Shown: positions 15,282-23,405, numbered from the stretch's first letter. The stretch: 37,748 nucleotides of DNA from Solihabitans fulvus (GCF_008386585.1 NZ_VUOB01000078.1:1-37748); one strand, 5' to 3'. A program made the numbers and translations. Notes: generated from the letters alone by a model not told the origin.

Positions 15282-16585
15282 CGGGCGGCGACCGCCTGAA
15301 CCGCCGCCTGGGCCTGCGACCGGTCCACCATGGTCGGCTCGCCGTCGGCCACCACCTGCTCGCCGGCCACCCACACGTCCCGGACCCGGCGGGAACCCGC
15401 GCCCCACACCAGGTTCGCGATCACCTGCTCGTCCGGGGCGTCCAGGCCGGTGCCGAACGCCGGGTCGTCCACGTCCACGTGCACCAGGTCGGCCCACCGG
15501 CCGGCCTCCAGCGCGCCGATGTCCGCGCGGCCGAGCGCCTCCGCGCCGCCCCTGGTCGCCAGCAACAGCGCGCCGGCCGCCGTCATCGCGCCAGAGTCCA
15601 TTGTGGACAGTCTCGCCAACAGCGCCGCGAGCCGCGCCTCCTCGAACAGGTCGAGGTCGTCGTTGCTGGCCGGCCCGTCCGTGCCGAGCCCGACCGGCAC
15701 CCCGGCGTCCAGCAGCGCGCGCAGCGGCGCGATCCCCGAGGCCAGCTTGGCGTTCGAGCCGGGGCAGTGCGCCACCCCGACACCGTTGGCCGCGAACAGC
15801 GCGATGTCCTCGTCCGACAGCTGCACCGAGTGCGCCGCGAGCACGCGCCCGTCGAGGATGCCGGTCTTGGCGAGCAGGCGGGGCACCGAACCGAACTCGG
15901 CGCGCTGCGCCAGGTCCTCGTCGGCGGCCTCGGCGACGTGGATCTGCACGAGCGCGCCCCGCTCGGCGGCCTCGCCAGCCACCGCCGTCAACGCGTCGGT
16001 CGGCAGCAGGTACGCCGAGTGCGGGCCGTAGCTCAGCTCGACCCGCTCGCCCGGCCCGAACCGCAGCCCGTCCGCGTCGATCCAGGCGCCGACCTGGTCG
16101 GTCAGCGTCCGCCAGGACACCCCGGGCAGCTCCATGATCGCCGAGCCGAACACCACCCGCGATCCCGCCGCCAGCACGGCCTCGACCAGCTGTTCGCCGT
16201 GGAAGTACATCTCCGCGCTGGTGGTGACGCCGTTGCGCAGCATCTCGACGCAGCCGAGCACCATGCCGGCCCGCACGTCGGCAGGCGACATCCTGGCCTC
16301 GGCCGGCCAGATCGCCTCGCGCAGCCACCGCAGCAGCGGCAGGTCGCCGCCGAGCCCACGCAGCACGGTCATCGGGCTGTGCGCGTGCGTGTTCACCAGG
16401 CCGGGCAACAGGATCCCGGTGAAGTGCCGCTCGGTGGCGCCGGCCGGCAGCGCGGGAGCCGCCGAGGCCGGCCCGCAGAACACGATCCGACCGTCCGCCG
16501 ACACGTCGACGACGGCGTCCCGCACAACGGTGCAGGCGGCGTCGCAGGGCAACACGACGGGGGCGTGCAGGCGCAGCGAAGTCAT
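15272..16585 (-). CDS. Amidohydrolase, S-adenosylhomocysteine/methylthioadenosine deaminase-like
   Basis: 437 residues, normal for the TrzN/SAH-deaminase branch of metal-dependent hydrolases. After an N-terminal beta sandwich, metal ligands appear in order: LPGLVNTHAHSPM (HxH, about residues 58-70), IHVAEA (His about 217), LAAHSVQL (His about 255) and VGLGTDGPASNDDLDLF (Asp about 312), the last being the signature of the SAH/MTA/chlorohydrolase group. GRWADLVHVDVD is the return to the beta sandwich. The reaction is probably adenosine-type or related deamination; guanine or triazine substrates remain possible. CAGGAT 6 nt before the ATG suggests leaderless expression. A 13-bp palindrome GTCCATTGTGGAC lies inside the gene at 15596. 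Confidence 0.87.
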   Translation of the reverse strand: MTSLRLHAPVVLPCDAACTVVRDAVVDVSADGRIVFCGPASAAPALPAGATERHFTGILLPGLVNTHAHSPMTVLRGLGGDLPLLRWLREAIWPAEARMSPADVRAGMVLGCVEMLRNGVTTSAEMYFHGEQLVEAVLAAGSRVVFGSAIMELPGVSWRTLTDQVGAWIDADGLRFGPGERVELSYGPHSAYLLPTDALTAVAGEAAERGALVQIHVAEAADEDLAQRAEFGSVPRLLAKTGILDGRVLAAHSVQLSDEDIALFAANGVGVAHCPGSNAKLASGIAPLRALLDAGVPVGLGTDGPASNDDLDLFEEARLAALLARLSTMDSGAMTAAGALLLATRGGAEALGRADIGALEAGRWADLVHVDVDDPAFGTGLDAPDEQVIANLVWGAGSRRVRDVWVAGEQVVADGEPTMVDRSQAQAAVQAVAARLR

Positions 16586-16602
16586 GGGCAGATCCTGCCC
16601 GA

Positions 16603-16989
16603 TCAGGGTTGCGCGTTCGCCGAGGGCTGGTCGGCACAGCCGAGCACGTCCACCACGGGCGTGTCCTGCTGGGCCACGGTGGAGACCCGGACGTCGCAGC
16701 TCAGCGTGTTGCCTGGGGTCCTGCCCTCGGCGCGCACCGCGCTGGTCAGCACCGCGCCTGCCGGCACCACCAGCTCGGCGGGCGGCTGGCCGAGCCGGAT
16801 GATCTCCAGGGTGCGCAGCGTCAGCGTGCCGTTCGGGGTGATTGCCTGCACGGCGACGTTGACCTTGCCGGTCGCGGTCGGCGGGCCGCTGTGGGCGCGC
16901 ATCACCTGATATCCGACGCCGCCGGCCACCGCGAGGGCGGCGACGAAGCCGGCCAGCGTCAGTGCGTCGCGGGTCTTCGTGGTCACCAC
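16603..16989 (-). CDS. Membrane-anchored protein of unknown function
   Basis: 128 residues. One hydrophobic helix at about 10-28 (LTLAGFVAALAVAGGVGYQV) after a short cytoplasmic start, then a small outer domain with TPNGTLTLRTLEIIRLGQPPAELVVPAGAVLTSAVRAEG and two cysteines (SCDVRV and LGCADQ) that could pair. I recognise no family. GTG GTG start codons in series leave the exact start open by one codon. The stop is 17 bp before the start of the amidohydrolase gene on the same strand, so co-transcription is possible. Confidence 0.7.
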   Translation of the reverse strand: MVTTKTRDALTLAGFVAALAVAGGVGYQVMRAHSGPPTATGKVNVAVQAITPNGTLTLRTLEIIRLGQPPAELVVPAGAVLTSAVRAEGRTPGNTLSCDVRVSTVAQQDTPVVDVLGCADQPSANAQP

Positions 16990-17089
16990 TTCACTATGCG
17001 CCGCGACGGGCCGCCGCCGAATCGGCCTGGCGGCTGGCTACCGGCCTCACCAGGTCATTCCGCAGGTTGACCGGCCGGTGCCGCCGCGT

Positions 17090-17106
17090 CATACCTGCGA
17101 GGTATG
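17090..17106. promoter_or_regulatory. Perfect 7-bp palindrome CATACCT-GCG-AGGTATG
   Basis: It lies between the histidine kinase stop (17140) and the start of the membrane protein gene (16989), about 100 bp upstream of the latter. It may be an operator of that gene or a weak terminator of the kinase gene. There is no U-run. Confidence 0.4.
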
Positions 17107-17139
17107 GGCGGTTTCACTCCCGATCACGCGCCCCGCTGA

Positions 17140-18390
17140 TCACGTCCGGTCGCCGCGCATCGGCAGCTCCACGCTGACCACCCAGCCCCTGCCGTCGACC
17201 GGACCCGCGCTGAACCGGCCGCCGAGCAGGTCGACCCGCTCCCGCATGCCGACCAGCCCGTAGCCGCCGGAGCCGCCGGCCGGCGCGCCCTGCGAGCCGT
17301 GGCCGTCGTCGGCGACCAGCACCTGCACGGCGTCGTCCCGCCCGGACACCGTGACGTCGACCCTGGACACGCCGAGCGCGTGCTTCTGCGAGTTGGTCAG
17401 CGCCTCCTGCACGAGCCGCAGCACCGAGCGGGCCAGCTCCGGCGGCACCTGGTCGGGCAGGTCGAGCGTGAGGTGCGCGGGCTGCCCCTTCGCGGCGGCC
17501 TGCGCGACGACCTCGCGGAGATCGGCGGCCAGGTCGCTCGTCGCCGACGTGCTCGCGCTGCTCGAACCGGCCGGGTCCGCGCCGCGCAGCGTGCCGACCA
17601 GCCTGCGCATCGCGGTCAGCGCCTCGGTGCCGCTCGCGGTGATCACCGGCAGCACCTCGCTGGCGGCCTGCGGGTTGACTGCGGCGACGGCCTGCGCGGC
17701 CTGCGCGTGCACCACGATGCCGGTGACGTAGTGCGCGACGACGTCGTGCAGCTCGCGGGCCAGCGCCATCCGCTCGGCGTGCTGCGCCGAGACGACCTCG
17801 GCCTCGATGGTGCGCTGCCGCTCCCGGTCGCGGGCCCGGAAGTACAGCCCGGTGCCGACCGAGATGAGCAGCAGCAGGCCGCCGAAGACGAGCTGACCCC
17901 AGACGTTGCCGTGGGAGCCGCCGTTCTGCGCCTGGTCGGGGTGGTCCCGCACGAAGTGCTGCCACCAGGTGGGGCGGAGCAGGGCGCTGACCACCGTGGT
18001 GGCGACCAGCGCCGCCGTGGCCGCCGCCGCCCGCAGCGGCCGGTCCTGGCGCACCACGATCGCGATGATCGCCATCACGGCGCCCGCCTCGGACACCAGC
18101 AGGTTGCCGGCGAGGGCGATGTTGGGCACGACGTCGATGAGGTTCAGCAGCACCGAGCCCGCGCCGATGGCGACCGCCGTGGCGAGGGCGGCGTCGAACG
18201 GCCGGCGCGGCGCGAGCACCGCGAGCACTGCGGCCACCAGCGCGGCGGGCAGCTGCGCGAGCAGCACCAGGCCACGCCCGTCCTCGCTCGTGTTGCTGAA
18301 CATCTCGACGACGAGCAGGAACAGCAGGGTCCCGGCGAGCGGCCACTGCCGTCTGGCCAGCGCACGCCAGCCGAGATAGGTGCTGTCCAC
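17140..18390 (-). CDS. Sensor histidine kinase, NarL/DesK type, without adjacent response regulator
   Basis: 416 residues from the GTG at 18390 (VDSTYLGWRALARRQW); the frame stays open upstream to 18720 but those residues are Pro/Arg/His-rich and not protein-like, so the start is a judgement. Five or six membrane helices fill about 20-205. HisKA_3 phosphoacceptor: LARELHDVVAHYVTGIVVHAQAAQA, with His in the RELHD motif. HATPase_c: LVQEALTNSQKHA (N box), VADDGHGSQG and GGYGLVGMRERVDLLGG (G boxes). The kinase phosphorylates a NarL-type response regulator, but none flanks it. A 45-residue membrane peptide is encoded divergently. Confidence 0.86.
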   Translation of the reverse strand: MDSTYLGWRALARRQWPLAGTLLFLLVVEMFSNTSEDGRGLVLLAQLPAALVAAVLAVLAPRRPFDAALATAVAIGAGSVLLNLIDVVPNIALAGNLLVSEAGAVMAIIAIVVRQDRPLRAAAATAALVATTVVSALLRPTWWQHFVRDHPDQAQNGGSHGNVWGQLVFGGLLLLISVGTGLYFRARDRERQRTIEAEVVSAQHAERMALARELHDVVAHYVTGIVVHAQAAQAVAAVNPQAASEVLPVITASGTEALTAMRRLVGTLRGADPAGSSSASTSATSDLAADLREVVAQAAAKGQPAHLTLDLPDQVPPELARSVLRLVQEALTNSQKHALGVSRVDVTVSGRDDAVQVLVADDGHGSQGAPAGGSGGYGLVGMRERVDLLGGRFSAGPVDGRGWVVSVELPMRGDRT

Positions 18391-18591
18391 GGTTGCCCAC
18401 CGTATGGGCTGCCGGCCTGGGACGCGTCCACTCGGGGTATGCCGGCGGGTCCGCCCCCGGGCTGGTGACGGGTCAACCGGGGGTCTGATGCGGGCGGGGC
18501 ACGGACAGGTCCGCCGACCGATGCCGGATGACGTGCGGCTTTGTGAACCTGGATGTGTCAGTGAAGGAACTGGGATCGGAAGGAGCCGACA

Positions 18592-18729
18592 ATGCTCACC
18601 ACGGTGATGACCTGGACCGGAGCGGTACTTGGTCTGGGGGTGCTCGCGCTCATGGCCATCTCGGGAGTGATCGTGGATTCCGCGCCGGGCAGCGAACCGA
18701 TTCGCTCGCGCCGCTCGCAAGGCAAGTAG
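18592..18729 (+). CDS. Small single-pass membrane protein (45 residues)
   Basis: Short open frame with GGAAGGAG 7 nt before the ATG, a much better ribosome-binding site than most genes here. The translation starts MLTTVMTWTGAVLGLGVLAL, one membrane helix to about residue 28 (ISGVIV), followed by a basic cytoplasmic tail PIRSRRSQGK. The stop TAG ends exactly one base before the stop codon of the convergent NOS-like gene. It is divergent from the orphan histidine kinase (202 bp between starts). Size, topology and ribosome-binding site speak for a real gene; the function is unknown. Confidence 0.7.
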   Translation: MLTTVMTWTGAVLGLGVLALMAISGVIVDSAPGSEPIRSRRSQGK

Positions 18730-19857
18730 TCACGAGGCCTCGAACAGGTCCTCGATGGTGAGTGCGGCGAACCGGCCCGGCCCGCCTGCCCGCGCCCGGC
18801 CCGCGGCGTCCGCGTCGAGGCGGAAGGCAGGGCGGTGGACGCTCGGCCGCTGTCGGGAGCGCAGCCACGCCAACCGGTGCAGGGCCTCGGCGTGGTGGTC
18901 GGTGACGGTGACCTGGGCGGCGTCGAAGGAGTGCAGCACGGCGCGGTTGAGTTCCACGGTCGCGCGGTCCCGCCAGAGGGTGCGCTCGGTGGCCGTGTCC
19001 AGCCCGAGCTTGTCGGCGATCTGCCTGGCCGCCGCGTAGCCGTTGTCGTCGGCCAGGCTCCTGGTGCCGATGTCGGCGCCGACGAACCAGCTGTTGAACG
19101 GCGCTGCCGGGTAGTTGATCCCGCCGATGGTCAACCGCATGTTGCTGATCACCGGCACGGCGTGCCAGCGCAGCCCGAGCTGGACGAACCAGGGCAGTTC
19201 GGGGTGTTCGAGCGGCACCTCCTGCACGACGTCGCGGGGCACCGGGAACAGCTTCGGCCCCTCGTGCGCGGTCTCCACCACCAGCGGGAGCTGGTCGAAG
19301 CGGCCGCGCTGGCTCGGCGGCTTCCAGCCCATCGCGCGGACCGCCTCGGTGAACCGGACGTATCTCGGGTCGCCGACGATCGACGCGGCCGCGGTGTCAG
19401 CAGTGTCGGGAGTGCCGGCCTCCGCGTATCCCGCGTACCTGACCAGCTGTTCGTTCCAGATGCACGGTCCCGGCGCCTCAGGCGAGTCCGGCGCGAACAC
19501 CGTGACGAGCGGGCGGATCTGACCGCCGTTGGTGGCCAGCCGCAGGTGTTCGACGCACTCGTGCGCCACGGCCGACGCCTTGCGCAGTCCGCGCAGGTCG
19601 CGCACTTTCAACCGGCGCCACGGCACGCCGCTGGTGCACCAGCCGCTGTCGCGCAGCGCGACCCGCGCGCCGTAGGCCAGCTCCTGCGGGGTGTGTCGGT
19701 AGGTGCCCGTCTCCGCGACCTCGGCGCGCACCTGCGCCAGCCGGGTGCCGACGGCCCCGGCCTCCGGATGCGCGTCGTGGAACATCCGGAGGAACTCCTC
19801 GGCCGCCGCAAGCGTGTCGGGCGGAAGCGTTATCAGTTCGTTGCGCAATGCTGTCAC
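18730..19857 (-). CDS. Divergent nitric oxide synthase oxygenase homologue (heme protein, altered active site)
   Basis: 375 residues from the GTG at 19857; the frame is open to 19959. The fold signature is clear: FLRMFHDAHPEAG and GTYRHTPQELAYGARVA (25-67), PWRRLKVRDLRG (79-90), ECVEHLRLATNGGQIRP (100-116), IWNEQLVRYAGY (133-144), FDQLPLVVE (187-195), LGLRWHAVPVISNMRLTIGGINYPAAPFNSWFV (227-259), GLDTATERTLWRDRATVELNRAVLHSFDAAQVTVTDHH (285-322). Normal NOS makes NO and citrulline from arginine at a Cys-ligated heme. Cys74 is kept, but the stacking Trp is Leu68, CIGR reads CTSG, the arginine-binding Glu of TEIG is Asp262 (ADIG), and the C-terminal WxWIVPP pterin segment is absent. Activity may be changed or lost. 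No reductase gene is near. Confidence 0.82.
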   Translation of the reverse strand: MTALRNELITLPPDTLAAAEEFLRMFHDAHPEAGAVGTRLAQVRAEVAETGTYRHTPQELAYGARVALRDSGWCTSGVPWRRLKVRDLRGLRKASAVAHECVEHLRLATNGGQIRPLVTVFAPDSPEAPGPCIWNEQLVRYAGYAEAGTPDTADTAAASIVGDPRYVRFTEAVRAMGWKPPSQRGRFDQLPLVVETAHEGPKLFPVPRDVVQEVPLEHPELPWFVQLGLRWHAVPVISNMRLTIGGINYPAAPFNSWFVGADIGTRSLADDNGYAAARQIADKLGLDTATERTLWRDRATVELNRAVLHSFDAAQVTVTDHHAEALHRLAWLRSRQRPSVHRPAFRLDADAAGRARAGGPGRFAALTIEDLFEAS

Positions 19858-20022
19858 GGCGGGCAAACCTAATTGTGAATCCCGCTCACGCGTCACCACC
19901 AGACGGGGCACTGTGACTGGACAACTACTCGCACCCGAACGTGGAGCGCACTGACCCACGGTGGTCGCGTCGACCGTCCGTCCCCCGCGCTTGAGTACCT
20001 GGTCGGGTGAGGGTGTTCCTGT

Positions 20023-20754
20023 TCAGCGGCGCTCGAACATCAGGTCGTGACTGACCCGACCCTCCTCGACGGCGCGCTGCTCGAACTTCGTCACCGGCCG
20101 CCAGTCGGGGCGCGGCGCCCAGCCGCCGGGCTCGTCCGGGTACCGGTTGCGCAGCGTCGGCTCGGCCGAGCAGATCTCCATCATCTGCTCGGCGTAGTGC
20201 TCCCAGTCGGTGGCCAGGTGCAGCAGGCCGCCCTCGACCAGCCGGGAGGCGACCAGCGCGACGAACGCCGGCTGGATGAGCCGCCGCTTGTGGTGCTTCT
20301 TCTTCGGCCACGGGTCGGAGAAGAAGATCCGCACGCCGGACAGCGAGCCCGGCGCGACGTGGTCGGTGAGCAGGTCGACGGCGTCGCCCCGGAGCAGCCG
20401 CAGGTTCTCGATCCCGGCCTTCTCGATCCGCAGGATCAGCTGCGCGAGCCCCGGCGGGTACACCTCGACGGCCAGGTAGTTGAGGTGCGGCTCGGCCGAG
20501 GCCAGCGCCGCGGTCGTCTCGCCCATGCCGGAGCCGATCTCCAGCAGCGCCGGGGCCTCGCGGCCGAACCACGCCGACGCGTCCAGCGGGCCGGGCGGCA
20601 GCTCCCGCACGTCTCTGCCGAGCCGCGCCCAGTGTTCGTCCCACGCACGCTGCTGGCCGACGGTCGTCCGGCCGCCGCGCTGCACGAAGCTGAGCACGGT
20701 GCGGTGGTGGGGTTGGCGCTGCTCACTGGGTGTCACGGCGGCAAAGCCTGCCAT
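20023..20754 (-). CDS. trmB: tRNA (guanine(46)-N7)-methyltransferase
   Basis: 243 residues. SAM-dependent enzyme that methylates G46 in the variable loop of tRNAs. SAM-binding LLEIGSGMGETTAALA (about 70-85), AVEVYPPG with the acidic ribose contact, LRGDAVDLL, the family signature FFSDPWPKKKHHKRRLIQP (about 143-161) and the C-terminal RPVTKFEQRAVEEG are all present. The ATG at 20754 is used; a GTG seven codons downstream (VTPSEQRQP) is possible. The 235-bp region upstream has no gene and carries two DnaA-box-like sequences and a 15-bp tandem repeat. Confidence 0.94.
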   Translation of the reverse strand: MAGFAAVTPSEQRQPHHRTVLSFVQRGGRTTVGQQRAWDEHWARLGRDVRELPPGPLDASAWFGREAPALLEIGSGMGETTAALASAEPHLNYLAVEVYPPGLAQLILRIEKAGIENLRLLRGDAVDLLTDHVAPGSLSGVRIFFSDPWPKKKHHKRRLIQPAFVALVASRLVEGGLLHLATDWEHYAEQMMEICSAEPTLRNRYPDEPGGWAPRPDWRPVTKFEQRAVEEGRVSHDLMFERR

Positions 20755-20817
20755 CGCGCGCGGCGGCGCTCAAATTCTGCTCGACCTACGCCACCCACCT
20801 GTGAGGATGCCCCCACT

Positions 20818-20852
20818 CACCCGTGAAACCCCCACCCGTGAAACCCCCACCC
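20818..20852. repeat. 15-bp tandem repeat CACCCGTGAAACCCC, 2.3 copies
   Basis: Two perfect units in a row followed by CACCCACC, in the spacer upstream of trmB. The G-poor C-rich strand could form unusual structure. It may be simple slippage or part of the trmB leader. Confidence 0.55.
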
Positions 20853-20921
20853 ACCCTGGGGGAACGGCCCTCGGCCAGCCTAGCCAGCCGCGCCCCCGGA
20901 CACCGGCGAACGTCGGCGGGC

Positions 20922-20949
20922 TGTGGACAACCGGCAGCGTTGGGGATAA
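20922..20949. promoter_or_regulatory. Pair of DnaA-box-like sequences upstream of trmB
   Basis: On the minus strand TTATCCCCA (20941-20949, one mismatch to TTATCCACA) is followed 10 bp later by TTGTCCACA (20922-20930, exact actinobacterial DnaA box), both in the same orientation. No dnaA, dnaN or further boxes are in view, so this is not an origin. It could be a DnaA-regulated promoter or a titration site. Confidence 0.45.
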
Positions 20950-20989
20950 CTATCCAGAGAAAGCTGCTATCTGCGGGTCTCGGTGGCTA

Positions 20990-21367
20990 CTAGGCTTGCA
21001 CGACCACGGCCACCGAATCGGGCGCAACGCTCCTGGTCGTGTGGCCCTTGCCGGTGGTGTCCTCGACCAGGAGCACATCGCCTGCGGCGAACCGCCGGCA
21101 CTCGCCATCGCTGGCGGTCACTTCGATCGCGCCGCTCATCAGCACCATCAGCTGCCTGGTGGGGGCGGGATGCGCTGGGCCAGACCACCCATCGGGGAGG
21201 GCGAGGAACAATGAGCGCGTCGCTGCGGCGGCCGGCGAGACCAGGATGGCGGGAGCCGGCGGGGCGAACTCGGCCATGGCGAAGGAGAAGCGCTCATCGT
21301 CGAAGTGTGATTCGCCCTCATCGTCAGCGTGCAGGCGGACAACCGGGATCGAGTAGCCGTTGCTCAT
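20990..21367 (-). CDS. Cupin-like small protein
   Basis: 125 residues from the ATG at 21367 (MSNGYSIPVVRL); GCAGGA lies upstream. The C-terminal half shows a cupin barrel: TRQLMVLMSGAIEVTASDGECRRFAAGDVLLVEDTTGKGHTTRSV, where the second conserved block GDVLLVEDT-GKGH keeps a His, while the first block lacks the usual HxH pair. It may bind no metal or only weakly. The substrate is unknown. It lies alone on the minus strand with 133 bp upstream and 235 bp downstream without other genes. Confidence 0.75.
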   Translation of the reverse strand: MSNGYSIPVVRLHADDEGESHFDDERFSFAMAEFAPPAPAILVSPAAAATRSLFLALPDGWSGPAHPAPTRQLMVLMSGAIEVTASDGECRRFAAGDVLLVEDTTGKGHTTRSVAPDSVAVVVQA

Positions 21368-21500
21368 GCTGGTGATCCTGCGGCCGGGCACGAGGCGGCC
21401 ACAATTCCCGCCAGGGTATCGAGCGGTGGCGTGCCCTGGCCCGACAACACCGGGCACGCACTCCGGGCGATGGCGTCACTGCGCAACCTCCCCGGCTGGG

Positions 21501-22151
21501 TCAGGCGATGTTCTCCAGGTCCTCGATCTGCTCGCGCAGGTCGGCGACGGTGAAGGCGATGGACTGCTGCTCGCCGAGGCCGCGGTGCGCCGGCAGCAGG
21601 TCGACCCAGCCCCGGTGCTTGTCGGTGAACTGCACGGTGGTCGGCATGGCAGGGCCGTACACGCCGCTCTCCGACGGGACGAACTCCCAGTAGCCGACCT
21701 CGCCGTCGCTGGCCCACGGCACGTAGATCCAGCCGGGCCTGGCGGACAGCAGTTCGGTCACCTCGTCCTCGACGGCGAAGCCCTCGGCGCGCGAGGCCAG
21801 CCTGCCGCTGTCGATGGCGCGCAGCCACCACGGGGACGGCGGGTTCGGCTCCACCCCGCGCACGGCCCGGAACAGCGCGAGCACCTGCTGCTCCTCGGCG
21901 CGGTGGATCCACGCCCTGCGCGCCTCGGCCGGGCTCGCGGCGAGATCTAGGCCGGCGGAGTGCTCGACGGCGCTTGACCACTCGAGGCCGACCATCGCCT
22001 CGACCCGCACGATGTCGTTGGTGTCTCCGTGCCGAAACTCCGTTGCCGACCCCGTTGTCAAACCCGGTGTCGAACCCGTCGCCGGCTCGTGTCGTTGCCT
22101 CGGCATGGCAGCCGGGGAGCCGTTGGTCAGGTTCGGATCGAGTACCGCCAT
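21501..22151 (-). CDS. Hypothetical protein with Pro/Thr-rich N-terminus
   Basis: 216 residues from the ATG at 22151, chosen because GGAGGTGA lies 5 nt upstream; an in-frame GTG at 22220 has no such site. Residues 1-45 are low complexity (NGSPAAMPRQRHEPATG, TPGLTTGSATE). The rest is a compact domain with EARRAWIHRAEEQQVLALFRAVRG, WWLRAID, LLSARPGWIYVPWASDGEVGYWEFVPSESGVYGPAMPTTVQF and an acidic end LREQIEDLENIA. No family is recognised; there is no signal peptide or membrane helix, so it should be cytoplasmic. Confidence 0.72.
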   Translation of the reverse strand: MAVLDPNLTNGSPAAMPRQRHEPATGSTPGLTTGSATEFRHGDTNDIVRVEAMVGLEWSSAVEHSAGLDLAASPAEARRAWIHRAEEQQVLALFRAVRGVEPNPPSPWWLRAIDSGRLASRAEGFAVEDEVTELLSARPGWIYVPWASDGEVGYWEFVPSESGVYGPAMPTTVQFTDKHRGWVDLLPAHRGLGEQQSIAFTVADLREQIEDLENIA

Positions 22152-22403
22152 ACAGGTCACCTCCGCAGGGTCCTTGACGGATTCGCCGTCCGAGCTCAGC
22201 GTGTGGCGCGACCAGGTCACGGCATTGTGAGGGACTTGCCTGCGCTTGTTGCCTTTGATATGAGCCTTTATATCCGCCTATGTCTCGAACATGTGCGGGA
22301 GTTCACGCGCTGTTTACAGCCTTCTTACGCCGACTGCACCAACGGGCGATGCCGGAAATGCTGACGACATCAATCCGGGTGACCCTGAGCCATGACACAG
22401 CGA

Positions 22404-22451
22404 GGCCGCGCCGGTGGCCGCCGTCGACTCCGACGGCGGCCAGGCGCGGCC
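22404..22451. terminator. Very stable hairpin after the ABC ATPase gene
   Basis: Inner 11-bp perfect stem (GGCCGCCGTCG 22416-22426 with 22431-22441, 4-nt loop) and an outer 9-bp perfect stem (22404-22412 with 22443-22451), separated by a small internal loop. It starts 16 bp past the stop of the minus-strand ATPase gene. There is no U-tract. The remaining spacer to the next gene (to 22151) holds AT-richer promoter-like sequence around 22245-22280. Confidence 0.75.
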
Positions 22452-22466
22452 AGGCGGTGACAGCTC

Positions 22467-23405
22467 CTAGACGGGCAGGTCCTGCACCGGTACCTCGTCG
22501 CCGTGCGCGTGGTACTCCACGGACTCCTTGGTGAGCTGCATGAACGCCTCCTCCAGCGAGCCGCGCTGCGGGCTCAGCTCGTGCAGCGTGACGCCCCGCG
22601 CCGCGGCGAGTTCGCCGATCGCGGCGGGCTCCATGCCGTGCACGACCAGCGCGCCGTCCACGCCGTCGTCGGTCACGGTCGCGCCGTCGCCGAGCAGCGC
22701 GGCGCGCAGCAGGTCGACCTGTGGGCTGCGCACCCGGACCGTGTTCTCGCTGGCCTGCTCGATGAACTCGGCGGTGCTGCTCTGCGAGATCAGCTTGCCG
22801 CGCCCGATGACGACCAGCTCCTGGGCCGTCTGCGCCATCTCGGAGAGCAGGTGGCTGGACACCAGCACGGTGCGGCCCTCGGCGGCGAGGCGGTGCATGA
22901 AGTTGCGGATCCAGAGGATGCCCTCCGGGTCGAGGCCGTTGACGGGCTCGTCGAACAGCAGCACGCTCGGGTCGCCGAGCAGCGCGGCGGCGATGCCCAG
23001 GCGCTGGGACATGCCGAGCGAGAAGCCGCCGGCGTTGCGCTTGGCCACGGCGGTCAGGCCGACCAGCTCGAGCACCTCGTCGACGCGCCTGTCCGCGATG
23101 CCGTTGGACCTGGCCATCCAGCGCAGGTGCGAGCGCGCGGATCGGTTGGGGTGCACCCACTTCGCGTCGAGCAGCGCGCCGACCGTCCGAAGTGGACGGT
23201 GAAGCTGTCGGTAGCGCTTGCCGTCGATGAGGACCTGGCCGCCGGTCGGGTTGTCCAGTCCGAGGATCATCCGCATGGTGGTGGACTTGCCGGCGCCGTT
23301 CGGCCCGAGGAACCCGGTGACCTGGCCGGGTCGCACGGTGAACGACAGGTTGTCCACCGCCACGGTCTTGCCGTAGTGCTTGGTGAGACCGACCGCTTCG
23401 ATCAT
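22467..23405 (-). CDS. ABC transporter ATP-binding protein (ABC-2 exporter type), copy 1
   Basis: 312 residues. Walker A GPNGAGKST (about 33-41), Q-loop and helical part, signature SLGMSQRLGIAAALLGDPSVLLFDEPVNGLDPEG (signature SLGMSQ, Walker B, D-loop), H-loop VSSHLLSEM. The C-terminal 215-312 is the usual extension of DrrA/BcrA-type exporters, ending with HELSPQRGSLEEAFMQLTKESVEY. The ATG at 23405 has GGAG 7 nt upstream. It is a near duplicate of the ATPase at 24359-25309; long stretches of DNA are identical. A terminator separates it from the permease gene upstream and no permease follows it, so it probably shares that permease or is regulatory. Confidence 0.9.
   Translation of the reverse strand: MIEAVGLTKHYGKTVAVDNLSFTVRPGQVTGFLGPNGAGKSTTMRMILGLDNPTGGQVLIDGKRYRQLHRPLRTVGALLDAKWVHPNRSARSHLRWMARSNGIADRRVDEVLELVGLTAVAKRNAGGFSLGMSQRLGIAAALLGDPSVLLFDEPVNGLDPEGILWIRNFMHRLAAEGRTVLVSSHLLSEMAQTAQELVVIGRGKLISQSSTAEFIEQASENTVRVRSPQVDLLRAALLGDGATVTDDGVDGALVVHGMEPAAIGELAAARGVTLHELSPQRGSLEEAFMQLTKESVEYHAHGDEVPVQDLPV

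Noticed and set aside
18391..18720. N-terminal extension of the histidine kinase to 18720
   Set aside because: It is Pro/Arg/His-rich, would cover the 45-residue membrane peptide on the other strand, and adds no known domain.
20922..20949. Replication origin
   Set aside because: There are only two DnaA-like boxes, no AT-rich unwinding zone and no dnaA/dnaN nearby.
22280..22300. A second LexA box near TCGAACATGTGCGG
   Set aside because: The right half-site GTTCGA is missing.
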